Below are positions 54,480 to 63,556 of a DNA stretch of 64,000 nucleotides, in pieces. The notes beneath the pieces are model-generated. The model was given only the letters and a program-made list of their open reading frames with translations, was not told the origin of the DNA and did no database searches. The position numbers were made by a program, and so were the translations under genes. This stretch comes from Corythucha ciliata (taxonomy: Eukaryota; Arthropoda; Insecta; Hemiptera; Tingidae): assembly GCA_038030265.1 (NCBI GenBank), contig CM075937.1, positions 6,200,001 to 6,264,000 of the forward strand, read 5' to 3'. The stretch's first letter is position 1, and each line of letters starts with the position of its first letter.

Positions 54480-55652
54480 TTTCGAACGGAGCACTCTCGG
54501 ACTCTACGTCTACGACCTCCAAACCAAGGAGAAATTCCTAATTGACACCGGCGGGGCCATCTATCCGTTCTTCCTAAAAACCGAGCGAGTCACGTGAATC
54601 AAAATTACAAACTCTACGCAGCGAACGGTTCTCCTATTGCAACTTATGGCAATCAACACTGAACTCTCCACCTGGGACTTCACAGACCTTTCAAATGGAC
54701 ATTTGTGGTAGCCGATGTTTCAAGCGTCATACTCGGCGCGGATTTTTTAAAACACCACAACTTAGCCGTAGACCTAACCAGGAAGCGACTAATCGACCAA
54801 ATCACACAAATGCAGATCCAAGGGATTACGGCGAGAAAAGACTCACCACAACTTTCAACAATACCAATTGGAACACCATACGGCCACCTTCTTCAAAAAT
54901 TTTCAAACCTACTTCTACCTACGCCTATTAAGGCGAAAGCAGAAGGAGACATCAAACATTATATCGAAACTACTGGTCCACCCGTCTCAGCGAAAGCCCG
55001 ACGCCTTCCACCCGAGAAGTACCGCGCTGCTAAAGAGGAATTCCGGCGCATGATGGAGGAAGGAATCTGTCGCCCATCACGCAGTCCGTGGTCAAGCCAA
55101 CTTCACGTCGTGCTAAAAAAGGATGGCTCAATACGTCCTTGCGGCGATTACCGTCGTCTAAACGCAATCACGCAGCCAGACCGCTACACCGTTCCGAATC
55201 TTCACGATTTTACCAATCACCTTCACGACTCACAAATATTCTCGACACTGGACATCAACAGAGCGCACCTTCACATCCCCGTCGCGGGGAACGACGTACC
55301 CAAGACCGCCATCATCACACCGATCGGTCTCTTTGAGTTCCCCAGGATGACATTTGGTCTCCGCAATGCAGCGCAAACTTTCCAGCGCTTTATGGACCAC
55401 ATCTTTCGGGATTCACCCTTCGTCTTCACCTACATTGATGACGTTCTGGTCGCATCAAAAAATCCTAGGGAACACGAAGAGCACCTTCACCAAGTCTTCT
55501 CCATTCTTCACAAACACGGTCTCACGCTCAACCTGAAGAAAAGTGTTCTGGGCCAGCCCACCGTCAAAATTCCTTGGATATCAAGTGAACGCCAAAGGTA
55601 TTCAACCGCTGGAAGAAAAAGTTCGTGCGATTCGCGAAATGCCACAACCTAA
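54480..55652 (+). pseudogene. Gypsy-A protease and reverse transcriptase
   Basis: The protease is split: KFLIDTGGAIYP at about 54,533-54,570 in one frame, then SSVILGADFLKHHNL from about 54,720 in the main 315-codon frame. In that frame the RT shows KARRLPPEKY, SRSPWSSQLHVVLKKDGSIR, the catalytic STLDINRAHLHIPV, MTFGLRNAAQTFQRFMD and the FTYIDDVLVASKNP box. The frame breaks after GQPTVKI near 55,570. The first catalytic aspartate and the YIDD box are intact even though the gene is frameshifted. Confidence 0.85.
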
Positions 55653-55659
55653 AGCTATC

Positions 55660-56060
55660 AAGGATCTCCGACGCTTCCTAGGAATATGGTAAACTTCTAC
55701 CGCAAAAACATTCCGCACGCCACCGAAATACCAAAACCTCTCAACGAGTTGCTACACGGCGCGAAGGAAAATGATCGCACACCGATTCCACGGTCTCCAA
55801 CGACAGTGCAAGCTTGGGAACAAACTAAGCACACACTTGCAAACGCAACTAAGCTTAATCACCCAGCGGACCATCTTTCTCTCTACCTGCAGTGCGACGC
55901 AAGCTTCTCGCAGCTCTGGGAGATGTCCTCCAACAGAAAAACGGCTGTGAATTTCAGCCAATCGGATTTTTTTCACGTGCACTAAGTAAAGCACAAACCG
56001 TCTACAGCACTTACGACCCAAACGACAAACCCCTGATGCACGACAAATAAATGCCCTAGA
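55660..56060 (+). pseudogene. Gypsy-A RT connection and RNase H, internally deleted
   Basis: A frame with NFYRKNIPHATEIPKPLNELL and then LSLYLQCDAS marks the tether and the start of RNase H. After a frame change, GFFSRALSKAQTVYSTYD follows. The segment that should contain the TDHKPL motif is missing; ARQLNYISQFNTDIRY and DTLSRVEAI come next in other frames. The domain is therefore truncated in the middle. Confidence 0.7.
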
Positions 56061-56089
56061 CGGACGAGACAGCTAAATTACATCTCTCA

Positions 56090-56815
56090 ATTCAACACCG
56101 ATATCAGGTACAGCCCGGCGAAACCAACACCGTGGCATGACACCTTATCTCGAGTCGAAGCAATTCAAATGCCAACCAATTTCGAGAAACTAGCCGCTGC
56201 TCAGAAGGAAGATTCCACACTCAAACAACTCGAGGAAAGAGGGAATCTCAAACTCACCCGAATTACAGTTCCAGGGTCTACTATCGCACTAACATGTGAA
56301 ACTTCAACGGGAACCCTCCGACCATATCTCTCACCTGATTTCCGACGGCCTGCGTTCAACGAACTCCACAATTTAAGCCACCCTGGCATACGGGCAACAC
56401 GCCTACTGCGTCACTCAACGATTCTTTTGGCCGGAAATTCAAAAAGATGTCGGAAACAGGGCAAAGACTTGCATTCCCTGCCAACAAAGCAAGGTCAACA
56501 AGCACACCGTCACCCCTTTCGGAACTTTTCAACCTTCAACAAAACTCGAACACACGTCCACCTCGACCTAATCGGACCCTTGCCACCGTCAGAAGGAAAA
56601 ATGTATTGTTTAACAATGATCGACCGCTTCAGCCATTTGGCCCGAAGCGATCCCACTTTCCAACATCGAAGCGACCACCGTCGCACACGCATTTGTCACA
56701 CACACTGGATATCTCGATTTGGCGTACCATTAAAGGATAACGACGGAACAGGGAAGACAATTTGAATCACAACTCTTCTCGGAATTAACGAAACTTTTCG
56801 GAATACAAACCTCGA
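56090..56815 (+). pseudogene. Gypsy-A integrase, truncated
   Basis: It begins with DTLSRVEAIQMPTNFEKLAA and the H-containing NLSHPGIRATRLL of the zinc-binding region. The core (THVHLDLIGPLPPSEGKMY, then CLTMIDRFS) holds the first catalytic aspartate. Several frame changes follow, and the reading is lost after SELTKLFGIQ at about 56,806. The C-terminal half with the catalytic glutamate region's downstream part is gone. Confidence 0.75.
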
Positions 56816-56950
56816 CATTGGTGACCCCGACGTTGATCCGGCAGCCCGACGTGATCTGACAGCCTGCCGCCGCGAGATGACGTCCACACTCGACGAGTGA
56901 GGAAACGGCTACGACTCAGTCGCGCTCGAGACCACCCAGGAAGCTACTGC
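56816..56950 (+). repeat. Primer-site-like sequence and second gag start fused to the integrase
   Basis: TTGGTGACCCCGACG is followed by a ~100-bp stretch that matches 54,074-54,175 at the start of Gypsy-A gag (shared TGATCTGACAGCCTGCCGCC and GCCACGACTCAGTCGCGCTC variants). It is the 5' end of another copy joined directly to a truncated integrase, without an LTR. Confidence 0.6.
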
Positions 56951-56989
56951 TCGGCGGGCCCACAGCCATGACATTGGTGGGAGGGGGGG

Positions 56990-57510
56990 GGTTTGAACCA
57001 ATCCCGTTAAATTGGATTTGAATAATGGGCCAACCCTGCGAAATTTGGCTTTTGAAAAGAATGAAACCCATCAACCCCCCCCCCCCCTCATCCATTGTTC
57101 GTTTAGATGAGCTAACAGAGCAAAATTGCTTTTTGAATTGATCAGCAGCGTGAAAAAAAATTTTTACAACACCGAAAGCATCAAAATTGGGTGGTGGGGG
57201 GGGGGCTGTCACGCGAAATTGTTTTTGAATGAGCCCACTCCACGAAATTACTTTTTGAATTCGCCAGCAGAGCAATATTTGGTTTTTAACACAAGGGGAA
57301 ACCCCCCGAAATTACATTTTTGGACGAGCGGAGAGTGTTGCACGTGCGGTCAGGGAAGTTTGGTTTGGGCGTTGGGAAATTTTTCTTTTTGAAAGGAACG
57401 AGACCCGCAAAACTGCTCTTTAAAATGAATCAACACGCCGGCGTATTGCTTTTTATAAGGCACCTGAGGCGAAATTTGGTAATTGAATCGGGTTTTGTGA
57501 GCAATAATCC
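56990..57510 (+). repeat. Degenerate repeat S4, right arm
   Basis: Units with CGAAATTGCTTTTTGAATGA and variants (GAAATTGTTTTTGAATGAGC, GAAATTACTTTTTGAATTCG, CGAAATTTGGTAATTGAATC) recur every 45-60 bp, mixed with G and C runs. They are inverted relative to 53,370-53,800 across Gypsy-A. Confidence 0.6.
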
Positions 57511-58229
57511 GTGAAATATTAGCAATTGGAAAACGCATAATAAGCGGCATATCTTTTATCGCGATATAGTACGCGATAACAAAGAGCGATATAGTATCCT
57601 TCGAGGCCATAATGCACCCACGACTCTATCAGAACTACCACTGAGAAATAATAAATACACTTCATACGGCAGCTCTCGGCTCGTCCCATGCTCACAGTTT
57701 TCCCCCGGCTCGAGAGAAACAAACATTTCAGCGAGCGTGCTCTGAACATGCTCAGAGCACGCTCAGAGTCTCCAACGAGCGGCTCGCGAGCCGCTCGGCT
57801 CGCAAGTGTATACGCAGCTTAAGGTGGTGTCTTGGTCTCTTGGTGTTCGTGAGATATCCCTCTACCACTCCGGGGGGTGGACCCAGCACCAACAACACTA
57901 GGCGGCGCACGCGCTGTGAGACCCGTTTTGCCACTTTGCCGAATTGGGCCCATACTCCCGTAAAACGTATTCACGTTATAACGTATTCACGTATAACGTA
58001 TTCACGTTATTAATTTCTCGGATTTCGCGAATAAAAAAATCAATTTCAACGGGTTTTGTCGCTCACAAAACCAATATCGCAAGGGTGACAAATTTCAAAG
58101 GCCAAATTTGCCGTTTTTGCGCCATAAAATACGATTTTCGTAGACAGACGCGGATTCAGGATTTGCTCAAAGAGGTGCTAGAGAAATTGTGTGCTTCGAT
58201 CAACTAAAACTGGTTTGACAGCCTTTTTG
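57511..58229. other. Spacer with a 20-bp palindrome and a 17-bp triplet repeat
   Basis: GAGCGGCTCGCGAGCCGCTC at 57,777-57,796 is a perfect palindrome, next to TGCTCAGAGCACGCTCAGAG. At 57,962-58,010 CGTATTCACGTTATAA-like units occur three times. No gene is seen. Confidence 0.5.
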
Positions 58230-59616
58230 CTGCCTAAAAATAGCTAAAACTATATAGCTATTCCCACTATAAAAACGGCTAAACTAACACAACTCACGCC
58301 CAGAAATACAAAACTGACGATTCGCGTTTTGAAAATGGTTAAAACTGACTTTACGCGTCCTAAAAATATGCCTTAACTGGCGATTGATGAACTTCTGAAA
58401 ATGCCTGATAAGATCAGGATTTTCCGCCCGAAAGTAGCTAAATCGATCATTCGTGAGCTAAAAATGATCAAACTGGCCATTCTTGTAAATGTGACCATAA
58501 TGCGTGCCTTTGGCTTAGCGGACTAATCGAACCCTGAAAACGGCCAAAATGACTTCACGTGCCCTAGAAATCAATAATAAGATTATTCCTGCCCTGAATA
58601 TGTCAAAATAGACCATTCGAAGCCCCGCAAATGGCCAACCTGGCTGTTTTCGCCTTGACTTGGGACGTACTATTCGCGCCTATAACTCGAAAGGCTGACT
58701 TTATGCGCCCTAAAAATGGCAATTATGGCTATTCAAGCCTTGAAATCTTCAGAACTGACTCTATGTGCCCTGTAAAGCTGTGCACAACACAGCAGTTTTG
58801 AGGGAAAATGATATTATTTGGGTGGAACCGCAAGTTTAAGGGTAAAATCGTCAGTTTTTGGGATGAAATCGTAAGTTTTGGAATTAAAACAGTCAGTTTT
58901 TGGGTAAAACTTGCCAGTTTTCAAATATTCGGAAGAACACTTCAGGTTGGGAGGGTATCGTTATAGTTTTGAGTCAAAATAACAGATTTCGGGTTAAGCA
59001 TTCATTTTTGAGGTTGAACCGTCAAATTTGATTTTGGGGTAAAATCACCAGTTTTGTATTAACGTCATTAGTTATGGGGCAACACGTCAGCCTTGCCGTG
59101 AAATCGTCTTTTTTGGTATAAAATCGTCACATTTGGGATGAATTCGTCATTTTTTTGGTGAACTCGCATGTTTTCAAGGTAGAATAATGGCCTAAAATCA
59201 CCCGTTTTAGGGAAACCTTTAGTTAAAGTGTGACATTGTCAGTTTTTTAGTACCTAAGTTACCTAATTTTGGGGGGATATTGTCGTTTCGGGAGTAAAGT
59301 ATTAATTATCGGAATGTAACAGTAAGGTTTAGTTTTAGGTTAAAATAGCCAGTTTTGTAGTAACATCTTCAGTTGGTGGGGCAGGGGGGGGGCACGTCTG
59401 CTTTGGCGAGATATTGTACGTTTTTTTCAGTAAAATCGTTTGTTTGAAGGATAAAATCGGCAGTTTTTAATACAGAGTGGTCTGTTAATTGGTGAGATCA
59501 TTCGTTTTTCATCCGTTTTGGGTTAAACCCGGCATTTTTAGGCTGAATTCATCAGTTTTTTAGGTAAAGACTTGGATTTTAATAGTTGTGCTGTGAAATT
59601 TTTATTTTAGGCGTAA

Positions 59617-59753
59617 AAACCCGTTCACAAGCTCTATGTTTGTGTTGTGTGGTGTCTATGCAACCTACCAAAATGCTTCATTTTTCTAGGGAATACATTT
59701 GTTTGGTTACATAGACTCCACACAACGCAAACATAGAGGTTGTGAACGGGCCT
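59617..59753. mobile_element. 137-bp MITE of the 5.7-kb element's family, TAA target duplication
   Basis: The ends CCCGTTCACAAGCTCTATGT and ACATAGAGGTTGTGAACGGG match the TIRs of 39,250-44,971, including the subterminal GTGTCTATGCAACC and AAAATGCTTCATTTTT. TAA flanks both sides (59,614-59,616 and 59,754-59,756). It is a deletion derivative, or shares termini with the larger element. Confidence 0.8.
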
Positions 59754-59835
59754 TAAACACTTCGGCATTGGCCGTTTTGAAGTAAAATATGCAGTTTTTT
59801 GTTGAAAAGCGTCAGTTTTGAGTTAAAAGCCGTTA

Positions 59836-59975
59836 AGCCGCGTTTACATGCAAGCTTTAAGAAGCAGAGCTGTGGGTTTTAACCAATGAGAGCGCTCCGC
59901 GCTGTGGACTCGGAGCGCTCTGATTGGTTAAAGCCCTCAGCTCGGCTTAAACAAATCTTGCATGTGAAGGCGACT
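59836..59975. mobile_element. 140-bp MITE with TTA target duplication
   Basis: The ends AGCCGCGTTTACATGCAAGC and TTGCATGTGAAGGCGACT are inverted. Inner arms TTTTAACCAATGAGAGCGCT / AGCGCTCTGATTGGTTAAAG are strongly paired. TTA lies at 59,833-59,835 and 59,976-59,978. The arms carry CCAAT-box-like sequence. Confidence 0.75.
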
Positions 59976-60135
59976 TTATTGTTAGGTTAAAAAATGTTGG
60001 AATTTTACGTCTCTCAGGCAAGACGTTGATGAAAAGTCGGACACCCTTTATATTTGAATGCCAAGTATCGATTTCCGGGAAATCGAATTGTCTGTTAATA
60101 GAAAATGTCTGAATAGAATTGTCAGTTTTTGGATT

Positions 60136-60821
60136 GAAAATCAAGAATTGTAACCGTGAACATGGGGTTCTTGATCCCCATGAGCCAGCGCAGACTGGCG
60201 TGATCGGTCAAAATCTTAACCGGACCACCTTCAATATACGGACGGAATTTCTCCAGACCAAATAGGACCGCTAAGCACTCTAACTCGGTGACCGAGTAAT
60301 TTCGCTCAGCGGGGATTAACGATCGACTCGCATAGGCAATAACTCGTTCATGCCCCTCGTGGATCTGAGTGAGAACGGCCCCCCAGTCCCGTGGTACTGG
60401 CATCAGTCTGGATAGTAAACGGTAATGAGAAATTGGGTCGGGCTAAAACTGGTGAAGAGGTAAGGAGGGTTTTTATTTTCGCGAACGAACTCTCCTGTTC
60501 CGCATTCCACTCAAACGCTGTCCTTTCTTAAGCAGACTAAATAAAGGCTGGGCAACCTGAGAAGCATCTTTATAAAACCGCTGATACCACGCGAACATGC
60601 CCAAGAACCGCCGAAGTGACTTTTGGGAGGTGGGACGGGGGTATTCCAGAATTGGCTTAACCTTCTCCGGATCTGGGCGTATGCCGTTGGAGTCGATTAG
60701 AAATCCGAGATACGTAAGTTCGTCTGTCCCAAATTCACATTTCTCCCAATTCACTAAAAGCCCGAATTCCTGGAGGCGAGAAAAGAGTGCTTTTAAACAC
60801 TCTAGCCCAATCAACACAGTT
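60136..60821 (-). pseudogene. Gypsy-C RT C-terminal part and RNase H
   Basis: From the insertion inward the frame reads LECLKALFSRLQEFGLLVNW, then YLGFLIDSNGIRPDPEKV, FLGMFAWYQRFYKDAS and SQVAQPLFSLLKKG. After a frame change the RNase H begins with FTIQTDASTTGLGAVLTQ, and after another continues with VIAYASRSL, ERNYSVTELECLAVLFGLEK and ILTDHASLRWLM. The expected D, E and D positions are present. It ends abruptly at about 60,145. Confidence 0.85.
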
Positions 60822-62123
60822 ACGTTTCAAAATCGTCGCACTATCGTGACAATGCAACCTTGCGACGTTTCATTGAACGTTTTCAAAACGTTGCGAAAAC
60901 GGATAAATATGACAAAAAAGTAACGTGACATTCCAACGTTCATGAAACGATATTGAGGGTTGCATGGAACAAATTAAATAAAATAAACAACAATGTATTC
61001 TGGATTCGAACCCAGACACTTTGGATTCGTAGATTTGTGTTATATCATTTACACTATGAGCTAATGTGGCCAATCTGGCAATTAACGTAATCTCAAAAAC
61101 ATTAGTTTCAGGAAAGGATCTTGCAAATTTTTCCTACATTGGATTTTCTTGAAGAGGGTTCTTCTACAAGACCATTGCTCTTGCTCGTATAAAAGATAAA
61201 AATCAATAAAGGATCTATTTTTAGACGTTGATTCGATGGAAGTGTGTTTATGGGGGATCGGAGTAGCCCGGGACTGACCAATGAACAGAGCTAAAATTTC
61301 GGTCGATGCAATCCCTAATTAGATAATATAACATCATTTTCGTCACACTCTAGTACCGTGTACTGTAACTGCAATGTAAAATGAATCGAACGAAATGGAT
61401 AATAGTCTTTTATACGCATTATTCATACGCATTAATGACAAAAACATCGCAAAGCGACGTTGCTGAAACGCCAACATAGTTACGATACTGAAACGTTACC
61501 AAATATGTTGTCAATAACGTTTTCGAACGTGACGTTTTCGTTATAACGTTGTTGAAACGTCAACATAGTTACGATACTGAAACGTTACTAAATCTGTTTT
61601 CGATAACGTTTTTGTAAAGTTATGGAAGTAAATGAAACCATAATGTAACCATACGACGTTTCAGCAACGTTATTGACACTTTTTGTGTTGATTGGGGGAA
61701 GGCTTCTCGACACCTTTGGCCTTTGGTTTCTCTTCAGTTTTCACGTTATTGTTTTTGTCCTTTCTTCAATCGTGATTCTACAGCACACAGGCTTAAATAA
61801 AGTTGGGATCAAAAACAACGCTGAAGAGTCTGGACCATCTGGAAAGTCACACCACATAGAAAAAGCTCATATAAAAAAATATCAGCTCACTAAAATAAAA
61901 AAGTATGAAATCAGCTTACCAGCAGCTTAATAGTTTTTGCTTGTGTCAAAGTAATGTTGACTGTAGCCATGAGCAAACCTTACTTGAAAATATCAGCCCG
62001 GTTTTTCCGTGCGACGTTGCTGAAACGTCAACATAGTTAACGATACTGAAACGTTACTAAATATGTTGTCAATAACGTTTTTGTAACGTTTTCGAACGTG
62101 ACGTTTTCGTTATAACGTTGTTG
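60822..62123. mobile_element. 1.3-kb AACGTT-rich insertion in Gypsy-C
   Basis: Its limits are the points where the Gypsy-C RT reading stops and resumes. The interior is rich in AACGTT and AACG motifs. A ~98-bp unit containing GAAACGTCAACATAGTTACG and ATACTGAAACGTTAC occurs at about 61,460 and 61,558 and again at about 62,020, close to the right end. The left end carries related sequence in inverted form (GCGACGTTTCATTGAACGTT). No target duplication or protein is recognisable. An 85-codon frame at 61,673 is probably chance. The class is unknown. Confidence 0.65.
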
Positions 62124-62639
62124 AGGTGCAACTGATAAGTGGGAGTGACGACCAATAAATCGTCTAGATACGCATGGACGTACGGGCGCAAGTCTGCTGT
62201 TATGAGAGCATCAATTTAGCCTTTGGAACGTAGCGGGAGCGTTAGTGAGTCCGTAAGGAAGGAAGTTAAACTGGTAGTGGCCCTTCCCTGCAACACTGAA
62301 AGCCGTAATTGGGGAGCTAGCGGGATCCATAGGCACCTGGAGGTACGCCTGCTTCAGGTCTACCTTGGAAAGAACCTTGACGTTCTCTAAATATTCAAGC
62401 AAGGATCCCATGTGAGGCAATGGATACGCGTCTTTTCGAGTCTGCCCATTGATCCGCCTAAAGTCGATGCACATGCGATAAGAATTGTCTGGTTTCGGGA
62501 CCATTACTACCGGGCTGCTCCACGGAGAAGTGGAAGGTTCAATGATGCCTTCCCCTAGAAGTCGATCCGAGGTTTTTGTTTTATGGGGTTCGGGTCGAGA
62601 AGTTCGATACGATGCTTGATTGGGACGCGGCCAATACAC
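62124..62639 (-). pseudogene. Gypsy-C reverse transcriptase N-terminal part
   Basis: The frame 62,639-62,211 shows GIIEPSTSPWSSPVVMVPKP, YRMCIDFRRIN, the catalytic SKVDLKQAYLQVPM and FLPYGLTNAPATFQRL. In another frame, 62,210-62,124, lies the catalytic AYLDDLLVV box. The frame changes near 62,211. It abuts the AACGTT-rich insert at 62,123. Confidence 0.85.
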
Positions 62640-63556
62640 TTGGCTTCGCAGTTCTTGAAGTGTTCGACTACGGTGTTCAGTTGGTCTCGTTCTCCGATAG
62701 AGAGAGCTTGAATGCCCGCTAATGGGGTGATGGACAACAACGAATCGCCTAATAAGGGGTACCTTTGGCTTTCCGCCTGGCCCTGGATACAGTATTCGTA
62801 CGAATCGAAAAACAGTCGTAAGCCCAGCTTCGCCAGACTATCCAAGCCCACAATACACTTCACCGATAGGTGAGGCAAGAAAAGAAATTTCAATAGGTAC
62901 TCATATGAGTGGCACTGGACTGATAACGTGATCATTCGTTGAACTAATTCAATCTTACCAGTAGCTAATTGGACAGCCTGTGGTGGGATAACTTCGAAAT
63001 CCGCAAGCGAGAGGCCAATATCCGCTAGGCCTTCCGAGCCTAAGTATGAATGCGAAGCTCCCGTGTCTATCAAAGCGAATACAGAAAAACCATTCATCCG
63101 TAATGGGATATTGGCACGAGGTAGACAGGACGAACCAATACCATGTGCAAACGATCCTATATTTTGAGCGGGAGAATTCCGAGCTCTAGGGGGACAGTTA
63201 CATGTTTTAGTTGTTTCACCCTTCTTCCCGCAACGGAAACAAAAAACGATCCTAGGGTGTGAGCAAGCAGCATAGCCGTGGTCGTGACCACCACAATTCC
63301 AACAGTTCCCCCCTTTCCATGACGTGGCAGGTGAAACAGAATTTAAACCTAACTTCTGGCTGTCCTTGTCCTTAATCACGTTCCTAGTTATTCCAACCGA
63401 CGATGAAGAACAAGCAAATTGAGGGATCTGGCTCGTGGAAGGACTTGGAGGTGGTCGGTATTTTTCACATTCGGCCTCTATCCGTTCGTATTCTTGACCG
63501 GTAGTTACTAACTCCCTAACGGATTTAAAATCCCTACCAACTATTTGTCGTTTCAT
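62555..63556 (-). pseudogene. Gypsy-C gag C-terminus and protease
   Basis: A 333-codon frame. Residues about 83-115 hold two zinc knuckles (CWNCGGHDHGYAAC and CFRCGKKGETTKTC). Residues about 160-245 are the aspartic protease, with ALIDTGASHSYLG and the GLDSLAKLGL end. The frame is intact, but the RT downstream is in another frame (overlap 62,639-62,555). Confidence 0.85.

Larger units (their letters stand above)
53801..56815 (+). mobile_element. Gypsy-A: decayed CsRn1-like Gypsy retrotransposon
   Basis: The + strand order is gag, protease, RT, partial RNase H, then integrase. The gag (RLPNVWEEDPTLWFLQIEA) and protease-RT spacing resemble the CsRn1 lineage, which is primed by tRNA-Trp. A TGGTGACCCCGACG stretch at about 56,818 fits such a primer-binding site, but it sits after the integrase, not before gag. 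No LTR is recognisable. The left leader (53,820-54,020) has four spaced GGTACGAGC-like repeats. There are many frameshifts, and deletions lie after gag and inside RNase H. Confidence 0.8.
58230..60120. repeat. Degenerate short-period satellite S2 with orientation switch near 58,800
   Basis: From 58,230 to about 58,790 the units read as CCTAAAAATGGCCAAAACTG followed by ACTTTACGCG, every 40-60 bp. From about 58,800 the core is inverted (TCAGTTTTGGGGTAAAATCG variants, every 25-35 bp) to about 60,120. The shared core is AAAACTGAC in one half and GTCAGTTTT in the other. Two MITEs are nested within it. Frames are short and random. Confidence 0.7.

Noticed and set aside
61004..61086. tRNA-like sequence on the minus strand (GGTTCGAATCC B-box and TAGCTCA A-box-like)
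   Set aside because: The acceptor ends do not pair and the T-stem has mismatches in the standard register. At best it is a tRNA-derived relic inside the AACGTT-rich insert, so I do not call a tRNA gene.
61673..61930. 85-codon frame with a hydrophobic N-terminal half
   Set aside because: It lies in the AACGTT-rich insert, has no recognisable domain or splice context, and hydrophobic runs are expected from T-rich sequence.
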